The notes beneath the pieces were generated by a model, which worked only from the letters and a program-made list of their open reading frames with translations, did not search any database and was not told where the DNA came from. A program made the position numbers and the translations under genes. Source: Hyphomonas sp. (lineage in GTDB: Bacteria; Pseudomonadota; Alphaproteobacteria; Caulobacterales; Hyphomonadaceae). Taken from it: a stretch of DNA of 64,000 bases. Shown here one piece after another: positions 36,567-44,527 of the stretch; the stretch's first letter is position 1, and each line of letters starts with the position of its first letter. The stretch is taken from assembly GCA_016124495.1 (NCBI GenBank), contig WGNP01000003.1:124001-188000 (forward strand). Direction: 5' to 3'.

Positions 36567-36766
36567 GAACGTTTCGTTCAATCCCGTAAAATCCCTTGCA
36601 ACGCCGCAGGGCAAGGCCTATCGGCCCTCCCATTACAGAGCTCTTGTGGAACGATACGTTCCGATTTGGTTAACAAATGCCGAGGTCTGTTAACGCTTTG
36701 GGACCCTGCGTTCACACCGTTGCCCCCCCTGAGTCGCCAGGTGTGCACGAAATGAACGGATCGTTC
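36567..36766. repeat. Three GAACG-N3-CGTTC palindromes
   Basis: 13-bp dyads at 36567-36579 (centre TTT), 36649-36661 (centre ATA, extended to GGAACG...CGTTCC) and 36754-36766 (centre GAT). The arms are identical in all three and only the centres differ. The second and third are also followed by GATTTGGTT. They lie 125-324 bp upstream of mreB. Another GGTTAAC...GTTAACGC unit lies at 36668-36696. They look like sites for a dimeric regulator. Confidence 0.6.
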
Positions 36767-36920
36767 GGATTTGGTTGAGGCGGTTGAGCAAGATCTTCAA
36801 CGGCAACGCCGGATCAGGCACGCCGCTGAGCCTCCGCCTCCCCCGGAGCCTGCGCCGGACCGATCACCCTTCCCCGTCAGGCGGGTCCTCAGTTCCGCGG
36901 CGTTGCATTTTGCTCGCAGG

Positions 36921-39257
36921 TCAGGCCGCTGTCACGAAGGTCGCAATGACCTTCTTCCGGCCGGTCTTGTCGAAATCCACCGTCAGCTTGTTGCCTTCGC
37001 TGAAGGCCACCTTGCCGTACCCGAACTTGTCATGGAACACGCGCGCGCCCGCCGGGAACGAGTCCGGGCCGGAGGCGGCGGCGTTCAGGCCGTAAGCCTC
37101 GCGCGGCGGGGCGCCGGACGGCCGGGCGGCATTCTCTTTGAGGCGCTTCCAGCCCGGGCTTTCATAATTCGAGCGCTCGCCGAGGTCCTCGACCGTCCCG
37201 ACAAAGGCCGATTCCGCCCCCGGTAAGCCAGAGTAACCGGTTTCCGAGACCGCATCGACATGCTCATGCGGCAGTTCGTCGATGAACCGGCTCGGCATTA
37301 CCGACTGCCAGCGGCCATAGATCTGGCGGTTGGCGACGAAGGAGATGTAGCAGCGCGCCCGTGCCCGGGTGATCCCGACATAGGCGAGGCGGCGCTCCTC
37401 CTCGAGGCCGCGCATCCCGCTCTCGTCGAGCGAGCGGCGGGACGGGAAGACTTCTTCCTCCCAGCCGGGGAGGAACACGGCCGGCCATTCCAGCCCCTTG
37501 GCGCCGTGCAGCGTCAGGATCTGGACCTGGTCATCGCTGCCCGCGCCGGACGCGGCGTCCATCACCAGTTCAACGTGTTCGAGGAAACCGGCGAGGGAAT
37601 CGAACTCGCCCATGGCGCGGACGAGCTCCTTGAGGTTGTCGAGCCGGCCCTGCGCCTGCGGGCTGCGGTCCTTCTGCAGCATGTCGGTATAGCCGGACTC
37701 CTCGAGGATCATCTCGGCCAGTTCGGTATGCGGCATGCCGCCGTTCAGCTTGTCGCGCCACAGGTTGATCTGGTCGATGAACACGGTAAGGCCGCGCTTC
37801 GACCCGCCTTTGATCTCGTCGGTCTGCAGCACCATCGGCGTCAGTGTATAGAGGCTGCGCCCGTCGGCCCGCGCATAGGACTGCAGCTTGGCGAGGGTCG
37901 TGTCCCCCACCCCGCGCTTGGGCTCATTGACCACCCGCTCGAAGGCAAGGTCATCGTCCGGCGAGCGCACGAGGCGCAGGTAAGCCATCGCATCGCGGAT
38001 CTCGGCGCGCTCGAAGAAGCGCGGGCCGCCGATCACGCGGTACGGAATGCCGAGCAGGATGAACCGCTCCTCAAACGACCGCATCTGCCAGGACGCGCGC
38101 ACCAGCACGGCGCACTGGTCATGCCGCCCGCCGCCGCGCACCCACGCCTCGATATCATCCGCGATCAGGCGGCTTTCCGCCTCGCCGTCCCAGAGGCCGC
38201 GCACTTTCACTTTCGGCGCATCGATATCGCTGGCCGCCGCGCTGTCATCACCGACAAACAGCGTCTTGCCGAGGCGTCCCTTGTTGTGTGCTATCACCGA
38301 GGAAGCGGCTGCAAGTATATGTTTTGTCGAGCGATAATTGCGCTCCAGCCGGACCACCCTGGCGCCCGGAAAGTCGTTTTCGAAGCGCAGGATGTTGTCT
38401 ACCTCGGCGCCGCGCCAGCCATAAATCGACTGGTCGTCATCCCCCACGCAGCAGATGTTCTTCGAGCCCTGCGCGAGCAGCCGAAGCCAGAGGTACTGCG
38501 CGACGTTCGTATCCTGATACTCGTCGACCAGGATGTAGCGGAACTTCGAATGGAAATCCCGAAGCAGATCAGGGTTCTGCTGGAAGATCGTGATGTTGTG
38601 GATCAGCAGGTCGCCGAAGTCGCAGGCGTTCAGCACTTTCAGCCGCGCCTGGTAGATTTCGTAGCACTTGATGCCCTTGCCGTTGCCAAACAGCTCCGCC
38701 TCGTCGCCCGGCACCCTGTCCGGCGTCAGCGCGCGGTTCTTCCAGCCATCGATGAGGCCAGCGAGATTGCGCGGCGTCCAGCGCTTGGGGTCAAGGTTCT
38801 CCGCCTGCACGATCTGCTTGCACAGGCGCACCTGGTCGTCGGTGTCGAGGATCGTGAAGGTCGACTTGAGGCCGACCAGTTCGGCATGCCGCCGCAGGAT
38901 CTGCGCCGAGATCGAGTGGAACGTGCCGAGCCAGCGCAGACCCTCGCCCGCCTCGCCGAGCAGGGCGAGCGCCCGCTCGCGCATCTCGCGCGCGGCCTTG
39001 TTGGTGAAGGTCACCGTCAGCGTCTGCGAAGGGTAAGCCAGCCGCGTCGCCACGATATGCGCCAGCCGCGCTGTCAGCACCCTTGTCTTGCCGGTGCCTG
39101 CGCCCGCCAGCACCAGCAGCGGGCCTTCGGTGTGCAGCACCGCTTCGCGCTGTTCGGGGTTCAGCCCCTTCAGGTACGCCGCGCCCTGCGCCACCGGCTG
39201 GGGCGGACGGGCAGACGCCATCTGGCTGATCGGGAGACGATTCGGATTGGAACTCAT
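36921..39257 (-). CDS. uvrD: UvrD/PcrA-type 3'-5' DNA helicase
   Basis: A 778-residue SF1A helicase. Motif I LVLAGAGTGKTRVLTARLAH, motif II ILVDEYQDTNVAQY, motif III CVGDDDQSIYGWRGAEV, motif IV RLERNYRST, motif V QILTLHGAKGLEWPAVFLPGWEE and motif VI RRLAYVGITRARARCYIS are all present. The C-terminal end FHDKFGYGKVAFSEGNKLTVDFDKTGRKKVIATFV is a Tudor-like UvrD/PcrA tail that binds RNA polymerase. The enzyme acts in nucleotide-excision and mismatch repair. The start has several candidate Mets; MSSNPNR is taken. The gene ends before the mreB regulatory region. Confidence 0.93.
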   Translation of the reverse strand: MSSNPNRLPISQMASARPPQPVAQGAAYLKGLNPEQREAVLHTEGPLLVLAGAGTGKTRVLTARLAHIVATRLAYPSQTLTVTFTNKAAREMRERALALLGEAGEGLRWLGTFHSISAQILRRHAELVGLKSTFTILDTDDQVRLCKQIVQAENLDPKRWTPRNLAGLIDGWKNRALTPDRVPGDEAELFGNGKGIKCYEIYQARLKVLNACDFGDLLIHNITIFQQNPDLLRDFHSKFRYILVDEYQDTNVAQYLWLRLLAQGSKNICCVGDDDQSIYGWRGAEVDNILRFENDFPGARVVRLERNYRSTKHILAAASSVIAHNKGRLGKTLFVGDDSAAASDIDAPKVKVRGLWDGEAESRLIADDIEAWVRGGGRHDQCAVLVRASWQMRSFEERFILLGIPYRVIGGPRFFERAEIRDAMAYLRLVRSPDDDLAFERVVNEPKRGVGDTTLAKLQSYARADGRSLYTLTPMVLQTDEIKGGSKRGLTVFIDQINLWRDKLNGGMPHTELAEMILEESGYTDMLQKDRSPQAQGRLDNLKELVRAMGEFDSLAGFLEHVELVMDAASGAGSDDQVQILTLHGAKGLEWPAVFLPGWEEEVFPSRRSLDESGMRGLEEERRLAYVGITRARARCYISFVANRQIYGRWQSVMPSRFIDELPHEHVDAVSETGYSGLPGAESAFVGTVEDLGERSNYESPGWKRLKENAARPSGAPPREAYGLNAAASGPDSFPAGARVFHDKFGYGKVAFSEGNKLTVDFDKTGRKKVIATFVTAA

Positions 39258-39356
39258 CAGGAACGTATAGCAGCCGCCTTCGGCGCGCGTTACCCCCTAC
39301 CTGCTTGGAACCGGCATGGCCCTCCGGCATATTGCCCGTTCGTCAGGGAGGATGCC

Positions 39357-39437
39357 GTGAAGGCCAATCATCTGCAGAACAGCCGGAAATCCGTTGATCA
39401 AGTGGCGTTCCTTGCTCGCAAGAGCGGGACCGCGTGA
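39357..39437 (+). CDS. Tiny ORF with strong ribosome site, 26 aa, upstream of cupin gene
   Basis: A GTG codon lies 6 bases after AGGGAGG and opens 26 codons (VKANHLQNSRKSVDQVAF...) to TGA. It is followed at once by another 11-codon ORF and then the cupin gene. The ribosome site is much better than that of the cupin itself, which suggests a translated leader. Protein-level conservation is unknown. Confidence 0.4.
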   Translation: MKANHLQNSRKSVDQVAFLARKSGTA

Positions 39438-39449
39438 TAAGGCGACGAG

Positions 39450-39485
39450 ATGAAACGCCTGAATGAGGCCTGCACAAACGCATGA
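39450..39485 (+). CDS. 11-codon leader ORF overlapping cupin start
   Basis: MKRLNEACTNA, preceded by AAGGCGACGAG, ends in TGA that overlaps the cupin ATG as ATGA. The cupin start has no ribosome site of its own. The leader therefore probably delivers terminating ribosomes to it. Confidence 0.4.
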   Translation: MKRLNEACTNA

Positions 39486-39988
39486 CCGAGAAACTCAATC
39501 CCGTCGCCCGCGTAGCCGAACTCGAACTCACCCCCTTCGAACGCGGCAGCGCCTACCGGTCGGCCGATGCCGGCATAGCCGGGCGCATCGGCCTGACGCA
39601 GCTCGGCGCTGTCTACAGCGAAGTGCCGCCCGGAAAATCCGGCTGCCCCTTCCACGTGCATCATGTGGAGGAGGAGATGTTCGTGATCCTTGAAGGGGAA
39701 GGCGTCTATCGGTTCGGTCCGGACAGCTACCACGTCAAGGCAGGCGACGTGCTCGGCGCGCCGCGCGGCGGGCCGGAATATGCGCACAAGCTGACGAACA
39801 CCGGCACGGGGCCGCTGAAGTATCTCAGTATCTCGACACAGGCCGACACCGAAATTTGCGAGTATCCCGACAGCGGAAAGTTCCAGGCCAGAACCCGCAG
39901 ACCCGGCGCGCAAAGCAGCCACTTCAAATTCGCCGGCCTTATGGAAAGCAGCGTGGACTATTGGGACGCAGAAGAGTCCGCCGACTGA
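39482..39988 (+). CDS. Cupin-fold protein
   Basis: A 168-residue single-domain cupin. Motif 1 is GCPFHVHHVEEEMFVILEGEGVYRFG (metal ligands HxH and E), motif 2 is GDVLGAPRGGPEYAHKLTNTGTGPLKYLSI (His ligand). It resembles the DUF-type cupins with SQR-like neighbours and the ligand-binding or isomerase types; the reaction cannot be assigned. The C-terminus ends in a short SSVDYWDAEE tail. It converges with the DUF3833 lipoprotein gene and is preceded by two tiny coupled ORFs. Confidence 0.8.
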   Translation: MTEKLNPVARVAELELTPFERGSAYRSADAGIAGRIGLTQLGAVYSEVPPGKSGCPFHVHHVEEEMFVILEGEGVYRFGPDSYHVKAGDVLGAPRGGPEYAHKLTNTGTGPLKYLSISTQADTEICEYPDSGKFQARTRRPGAQSSHFKFAGLMESSVDYWDAEESAD

Positions 39989-39991
39989 CAC

Positions 39992-40528
39992 TTACTTCTT
40001 GTTGAAGGCTATCGTGACCTGGCCGATCTCGATGCCGTAGCGGGTGACGTAGGCGCGATTGAGCAGCACGCCGTCCTGCATCAGGAACATCCAGTCATTG
40101 AAGCCGACATTCCAGACGGAATTGCCGACCTTCAGGTCGACCTTATATTTCCAGTTGAAGGCATTGCCGCTCACCTGCCCGACCGCCGGCACCGGCACAT
40201 CTCCCGCCGTGCCGCGGTACTGGCCGTTGCCGAGGATGTCAATTTCCCAGACGCGGGTGTCGCGCTCGCCGTCATCATAGACAAAATTCTCGGTCAGCGT
40301 CAGGCGCTTGCCTTCGACTTCGCCGGTGATGTCCACCTTGAACTGGCGGCGCACCTTACCGAACCGGTCCTCGAACAGGCCATAGGCGGTGGTCTCACCT
40401 TCGAAATACTCCTCCAGCACGAGCTGGCGCGGCGAGGTCTCGAATTGCTCCAGCGTGCTGCTGGAGACGCAGCCGGTTGTGGCCGTTGTGGCGACCAGCA
40501 CGGCGGCGGCGATATGGGATTTGTTCAT
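39992..40528 (-). CDS. DUF3833 family lipoprotein
   Basis: A 178-residue protein with signal peptide and lipobox TTGC (Cys about 20). The mature part, LVLEEYFEGETTAYGLFEDRFGKVRRQFKVDITGEVEGKRLTLTENFVYDDGERDTRVWEI, is the characteristic beginning of DUF3833, and WMFLMQDGVLLNRAYVTRYGIEIGQVTIAF its end. The function is not known; the fold is lipocalin-like. It is transcribed after a short gap from the OYE-type gene on the same strand. Confidence 0.88.
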   Translation of the reverse strand: MNKSHIAAAVLVATTATTGCVSSSTLEQFETSPRQLVLEEYFEGETTAYGLFEDRFGKVRRQFKVDITGEVEGKRLTLTENFVYDDGERDTRVWEIDILGNGQYRGTAGDVPVPAVGQVSGNAFNWKYKVDLKVGNSVWNVGFNDWMFLMQDGVLLNRAYVTRYGIEIGQVTIAFNKK

Positions 40529-40604
40529 GAGTTCGGATCCGGTCTGCAGTCACACCTAAGGCATGATACGCAAACCGGACCCGAACGGATGCAAATGAAC
40601 GGCG

Positions 40605-41711
40605 CTAGTACAGCGTAGCGAGCGCCTTGCCGTCATAGTCGCGCAGATCGGCGAAGCGGCCCTCTTTCACCTTCTTCGCCCATTCCGGGTCCTGCAGCAC
40701 GGCGCGGCCGACGGCGACGAGGTCGAACTCGCCCTTTTCGAGGCGGGCTTCGAGGTCATCGAGCGAGCGCTGCGGGGCGCCTTCCCCGGCGAAGGATTTC
40801 TCGAAGTCGCCATTGAGGCCGACCGAGCCGACCGTGATCGTCGGCAAGCCCGTCAGCTTCTTCGCCCAGCCAGCGCCGTTCAGGCCGTTAGGGCCGTCAA
40901 TCTCAGGGAATTCCGGCTCCCAGTAGCGGCGCTGCGAGACGTGCAGGCAGTCGACGCCCGCGTCCACAAACACTTTCAGGAAAGCTTCCAGCTCCTGCGG
41001 CGTCGGGGCGAGGCGCGCGGTATAGTCCTGCTGCTTCCACTGCGAATAGCGCAGGATGATCGGGAAATCCGGGCCGACTTTCCTCCGGATCTCGCGGATG
41101 ATGTCGCCGCCGAAGCTGGCACGCTCGGTCAGGCCGCCACCATAGCGGTCGGAGCGCTTATTCATCGCGTCCCAGAAAAACTGGTCGATCAGGTAGCCGT
41201 GAGCGCCGTGGATCTCCAGAGTGTCGAAGCCGAGGCGTTTGGCGTCTGCGGCGGCGTCGGCATAGGCGAGCACCATGTCGTCCACTTCCGCGGTGGTCGG
41301 CTCCGGCAGCACCTGCTTGCCGGTATGGGTGAGGCCCGAGGGGCTATCGGTCGGCGCGTCGGGATTGGGCCCGGTGCCTTGTTTGCGCACCATACCCTGG
41401 TGCCAGATCTGGGGGGCGATCGCGCCGCCCTCGGCATGCACCTTCTCGACCACCCGGCCCCAGCCCTTGAGGGCATCGGCTTTGTAGAAGTTCGGCACGT
41501 TCGGGTCATTCGACGAGCCGCCCCGACGCACGGTCGTGCCCTCGGTGACCAGCAGGCCGACATCCGCGGCGGCCCGGCGGGCATAATAATCCGCCACATC
41601 CTCCCCCGGCACGCCGCCCGGTGAGCGCGAGCGGGTCATCGGCGCCATCACGACGCGGTTGCGAAGTTCGAGCTTGCCGAGCTTGAAGGGGGTGAAAAGG
41701 GTGCGCGTCAT
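40605..41711 (-). CDS. Old-yellow-enzyme family NADH:flavin oxidoreductase
   Basis: A 368-residue TIM-barrel FMN protein. The N-terminus TLFTPFKLGKLELRNRVVMAPMTRSRS and the active-site HGAHGYLIDQFFWDAMNKRSDRYGG (His-x-x-His replaced by HGAHGYL) match the OYE family. It reduces activated double bonds such as enals, nitro-compounds or enoates. The ATG at 41711 has GAGGA about 8 bases upstream and fits the family N-terminus; the longer frame to 41891 is rejected. A 13-bp palindrome lies upstream. Confidence 0.92.
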   Translation of the reverse strand: MTRTLFTPFKLGKLELRNRVVMAPMTRSRSPGGVPGEDVADYYARRAAADVGLLVTEGTTVRRGGSSNDPNVPNFYKADALKGWGRVVEKVHAEGGAIAPQIWHQGMVRKQGTGPNPDAPTDSPSGLTHTGKQVLPEPTTAEVDDMVLAYADAAADAKRLGFDTLEIHGAHGYLIDQFFWDAMNKRSDRYGGGLTERASFGGDIIREIRRKVGPDFPIILRYSQWKQQDYTARLAPTPQELEAFLKVFVDAGVDCLHVSQRRYWEPEFPEIDGPNGLNGAGWAKKLTGLPTITVGSVGLNGDFEKSFAGEGAPQRSLDDLEARLEKGEFDLVAVGRAVLQDPEWAKKVKEGRFADLRDYDGKALATLY

Positions 41712-41762
41712 CGGGGTGTCCTCTTGGAAGCAGGCCGTGAAGTGGGACGCGGCGCGGACTTC

Positions 41763-41775
41763 GTCAACCATTGAC
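41763..41775. promoter_or_regulatory. Palindrome GTCAA-N3-TTGAC between divergent OYE and lipoprotein genes
   Basis: A 13-bp dyad centred in the 115-bp intergenic region. On the minus strand it contains TTGACG, so it overlaps a possible -35. It is a candidate operator of the OYE gene. Confidence 0.3.
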
Positions 41776-41826
41776 GCGGCGCAGGAGTATCGGCACGTCT
41801 GATCACACGCTTCAGTGGGGGTAAAC

Positions 41827-42846
41827 ATGACGCGCTTTCCGGCTCCGGTTCTGGCTCTGGCACTGGCCGGGTTTCTCGCGGCGTGTGCCACGCCGGGCTA
41901 TGACTATACCGCCCGGGCGGCGCCGAATTTCCCGGAAGCCCTCAACTATACCGACGTATCGGCCGGCCGGTTCGATGGCCCTGCCGGGGATATTGCCGGG
42001 CGCGAGTTTGACGCCCTCATCCGGTCGGCCGAGCTGGAAGGCCGGCCCTGGTTCGTGGTGCTGGATTCTGATCAGCCGCAGGGCGTCTATGAAGGCGGGG
42101 TAGCGGTGACCAGTTATCGCGGCGAAATCCGCCTTGAAACGGAACGCCGCTGCGCCGAATATGACGGCCCGTTCGACTGCGATCGCGAAAAGATCGTCGA
42201 GATGGAGTGCACCAAGGAAATCGTCGATGTGCAGGTCACCGCCAGCCTGATCGACCTGGCGGCGCGGCGCACCGTTTTCACGAGCGCCCAGGGCGGCACG
42301 ACGGAACGCGAGGACTGTTACGATGTCGCCGAATATCCGTATACGAACCAAACAACCGGCACGATCGGCTCGACGATCTTTGAGACCTACAGCAATTATG
42401 AAGCGCCCTATGGCATGATCGCGGACGCCGTGCCGGCCGCGGTGGCCCAGTTCCGGTTTGACATAGCCCCCTACATGGCCACCTTCCGCGCCGAGATTGT
42501 CACCAAGCCGCTGATCGGCGAAGAGGCCGGGGACGCGCGCTTCGCCGCCGCCGTGCAGGCCACCAAGCGCGGCGAGTTCATCGGCGCCTGCGCGCAATGG
42601 GTCGAGCTTGCAGAGGCCTACCCGAATGCACCGGGCATCCAGCACAATTCAGGCGCCTGCGCCGAAGCGCGGGGCGACCTTGCGACCGCGCACTCGCAAT
42701 ACGCGCATGCCGCAGAACTCGCAAAGCAGATCCCGCTGCTGAAGGACAAGGACGCAAAGCCGATTTTCGATGCGCTGACGCGGGTCAATCAGGGGCGCTA
42801 CGAAAACACGCTGATCGACCAGGCGAAGGATACCGGCGGCAGCTGA
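41827..42846 (+). CDS. Putative lipoprotein, 339 aa
   Basis: The signal peptide MTRFPAPVLALALAGFLAAC ends in lipobox LAAC (Cys about 20). Residues 60-200 form a beta-rich region with VQVTASLIDLAARRTVFTSAQGGTTEREDCYDV and six cysteines. The C-terminal part is TPR-like (FIGACAQWVELAEAYPNAPGIQHNSGACAEARGDLATAHSQYAHAAELA). I recognise no named family; a CsgG/TPR-like envelope assembly protein is possible. The ATG has GGGGG 6 bases upstream. It is divergent from the OYE gene. Confidence 0.65.
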   Translation: MTRFPAPVLALALAGFLAACATPGYDYTARAAPNFPEALNYTDVSAGRFDGPAGDIAGREFDALIRSAELEGRPWFVVLDSDQPQGVYEGGVAVTSYRGEIRLETERRCAEYDGPFDCDREKIVEMECTKEIVDVQVTASLIDLAARRTVFTSAQGGTTEREDCYDVAEYPYTNQTTGTIGSTIFETYSNYEAPYGMIADAVPAAVAQFRFDIAPYMATFRAEIVTKPLIGEEAGDARFAAAVQATKRGEFIGACAQWVELAEAYPNAPGIQHNSGACAEARGDLATAHSQYAHAAELAKQIPLLKDKDAKPIFDALTRVNQGRYENTLIDQAKDTGGS

Positions 42847-42855
42847 AGCCGCTGC

Positions 42856-42981
42856 TCAGCCCTGGAACACGCCTATGAGAGGGAGGCCGGCGGCGCTGGC
42901 TTCTGCGGCGATGCCCCAGAAGATGCCTGACGCAAAGGCCGCTGCGCTGAACAAGGTTTTGTGGAAAATGTTCTTCGCCAA
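42856..42981 (-). CDS. Small hydrophobic protein, 41 aa
   Basis: A TTG-started ORF reading MAKNIFHKTLFSAAAFASGI... followed by FWGIAAEASAAGLPLIGVFQG and TGA. It has a basic N-terminus and a long hydrophobic stretch, like a secreted or membrane peptide. GGGAG lies 9 bases upstream, and a TTGACA box is at 43045-43040. It converges with the 41827 lipoprotein gene, overlapping nothing. No homologue is known to me. Confidence 0.4.
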   Translation of the reverse strand: MAKNIFHKTLFSAAAFASGIFWGIAAEASAAGLPLIGVFQG

Positions 42982-43052
42982 GTTCCGCACTCCCACGCTG
43001 ACACAACTCGGAAGATGAGGTGCAAAGCGGGGGCCGTCTTGTCAACGCTTTT

Positions 43053-43259
43053 TTAACCGTCTTTTGGGCCGTGTTGTGATTCTGGCGTCTCGCGGCGATG
43101 GTCTTCGGTCAGCTTCGCCTGCTTTTCGGCCTTCGCGGCCTCCAGTTTCTTCTCGGCTTTCGTGCGGCCGAACCTGGCGCGGTTCTCTTTCGCGCGCTGC
43201 TCGGCCTCTGCCTTTTCCTTCGCTTTGCGGGCCTTGTTGAGATTGATCGGCGTGGTCAT
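43053..43259 (-). CDS. DUF4169 family protein
   Basis: A 68-residue, highly charged helical protein: INLNKARKAKEKAEAEQRAKENRARFGRTKAEKKLEAAKAEKQA. The INLN-x2-RKAK and NR-x-FGRTKAEK signatures are typical of DUF4169, found in alphaproteobacteria. The function is unknown; nucleic-acid binding is plausible from charge. The ATG overlaps the stop of the GNAT gene as ATGA, so it is co-translated. Confidence 0.85.
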   Translation of the reverse strand: MTTPINLNKARKAKEKAEAEQRAKENRARFGRTKAEKKLEAAKAEKQAKLTEDHRRETPESQHGPKDG

Positions 43260-43846
43260 GCCGCCGCGATCCGCGCGTCGAGCCTCGCCTTCACCTCTGG
43301 CCACTCACGGTCGAGGATGGAGAAGAAGACCGTGTTGCGGACATGCCCGTTGCCGACAATCTTGTGGTTGCGAAGGATGCCTTCCTGCACGGCGCCGAGT
43401 TTCAGCACGGCGGTGCGCGAGCGCATGTTGCGTTCATCCACCTGGTACTGCACGCGCTTGGCGCCCCACTCTTCGAAGACCTGTCCCATCAGCAGGCGCT
43501 TGCAGGAGGGGTTCACTGCAGTGCCCTGCGCCTCCGGCGCATAACAGGTCATGCCGATCTCGACGGTCTTGTTGACCTCGCTGGGATCCAGCCAGCTGGT
43601 AATGCCGAGGAACGCACCATCGGACGGCCTGGTCACGAGAAACGGGATCATGCTGCCCTCAATCGTCCGCCTGCGGATCACCTTGATCCAATCGGTGACC
43701 CAATCGCCCGGCGCCCAGTGGGACCAAAGCCTGAATATCTCGGGCGCCCGCTCATTCAGCGCGTAAAGTTCAGGTCCGTCCTTCGCCTCGTCGAAGGGGC
43801 GAAGGCGCACGTGTGCATTCTCCAGGATGAGCGGAGCGAGCTGCAT
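43256..43846 (-). CDS. GNAT-family N-acetyltransferase (RimJ/RimL-like)
   Basis: A 196-residue acetyltransferase. LENAHVRLRPFDEAKDGPEL is the typical RimJ/RimL N-terminus. TVEIGMTCYAPEAQGTAVNPSCKRLLMGQVFEEWGAKRVQYQVDERNMRSRTAVLKLGAVQEGILRNH covers the acetyl-CoA site (Q-G-x-AVN variant) and the conserved NxxSRxA and LGxxxEG. The substrate is unknown. It is followed with overlap by DUF4169 and preceded closely by a small gene at 43853. Confidence 0.9.
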   Translation of the reverse strand: MQLAPLILENAHVRLRPFDEAKDGPELYALNERAPEIFRLWSHWAPGDWVTDWIKVIRRRTIEGSMIPFLVTRPSDGAFLGITSWLDPSEVNKTVEIGMTCYAPEAQGTAVNPSCKRLLMGQVFEEWGAKRVQYQVDERNMRSRTAVLKLGAVQEGILRNHKIVGNGHVRNTVFFSILDREWPEVKARLDARIAAA

Positions 43847-43852
43847 GGTGGC

Positions 43853-44149
43853 TCAGTCCTTGTTGGCGTCGCGCCATTGCTCCATCGCCAGCGAAATGGC
43901 GAAGGTCTCCCGGTATTTCGGGCTGGAGGCCGGGCGCGGCGGCTTCTGCGAGGTCAGCGCCATGATCTCGGCCAGCTTGTTATGCGCCGCGCCCGCCTGC
44001 CCCGCGCCGATATAGGCGTGCAGCTCGACCAGCGCCGAGGACATCGGGTCATGCGCGCGGATGACGAAATAGGGCTCGTCCTCGGCGAGTTTCGGCAGGA
44101 CATCGAACTGGGAAGGATTGGCTTTCGAGCCGACGGGGGGCTTGGACAT
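43853..44149 (-). CDS. Small hypothetical protein, 98 aa
   Basis: A soluble alpha-helical protein: FDVLPKLAEDEPYFVIRAHDPMSSALVELHAYIGAGQAGAAHNKLAEIMALTSQ, ending in AISLAMEQWRDANKD. The FVIRAxD region resembles small alphaproteobacterial proteins of unknown role. It ends 6 bp ahead of the GNAT gene, so they are likely one operon with DUF4169. Confidence 0.6.
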   Translation of the reverse strand: MSKPPVGSKANPSQFDVLPKLAEDEPYFVIRAHDPMSSALVELHAYIGAGQAGAAHNKLAEIMALTSQKPPRPASSPKYRETFAISLAMEQWRDANKD

Positions 44150-44227
44150 GGGCGTGGGTCTTTCTGGCCGGGAGGTGATTCTCTGTCGCCACTCTATCCA
44201 CCCGCCGGGCCAGCGTCAGCAAGACTG

Positions 44228-44524
44228 TCAGATGCCGAAGCAAAGCCGGTTGATGGCATTGGCGATGGGATACTCGTAATCGGCAAGGGTCCGCACGACA
44301 GGGCCGAGGTCCTTGCGCTGCACGGCTGCCAGCTGCTGCACGGCGACAAGATGGTCCTCGCCGTCCAGGTTGACTTTTGGCGTCACACCTTCCAGTTCCG
44401 GCAGTTCGCTGGCCCGAAACAACGGCGCGACCAGAATGCTCGCGCCCGTGTCCAGACCGGGATACTGCAGCACGACGACTTTCTGCTTCGCACCCTTGAG
44501 CGTGTGTACCGTCAGGGCCTGCAT
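44228..44524 (-). CDS. ccdB: CcdB-like toxin
   Basis: A 98-residue CcdB-family protein: QKVVVLQYPGLDTGASILVAPLFRASELPELEGVTPKVNLDGEDHLVAVQQLAAVQRKDLGPVVRTLADYEYPIANAINRLCFGI. The VVVLQ-x-DLL-xxVVAPL region and the C-terminal IxNAIDxLFxGI match CcdB, which poisons DNA gyrase. Near-C-terminal residues equivalent to the toxic WGI are changed (CFGI), so activity is uncertain. It lies 3 bp after the antitoxin gene. Confidence 0.85.
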   Translation of the reverse strand: MQALTVHTLKGAKQKVVVLQYPGLDTGASILVAPLFRASELPELEGVTPKVNLDGEDHLVAVQQLAAVQRKDLGPVVRTLADYEYPIANAINRLCFGI

Positions 44525-44527
44525 CGG

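Noticed and set aside
36567-36661. LexA box reading of the GAACG dyads
   Set aside because: The alphaproteobacterial LexA site is a direct GTTC-N7-GTTC repeat, whereas these are GAAC-N5-GTTC inverted repeats ahead of mreB.
37260-39437. 725-codon plus-strand open frame over uvrD
   Set aside because: It is an antisense shadow of the helicase gene, Arg/His/Val-rich, with no ribosome site or known domain.
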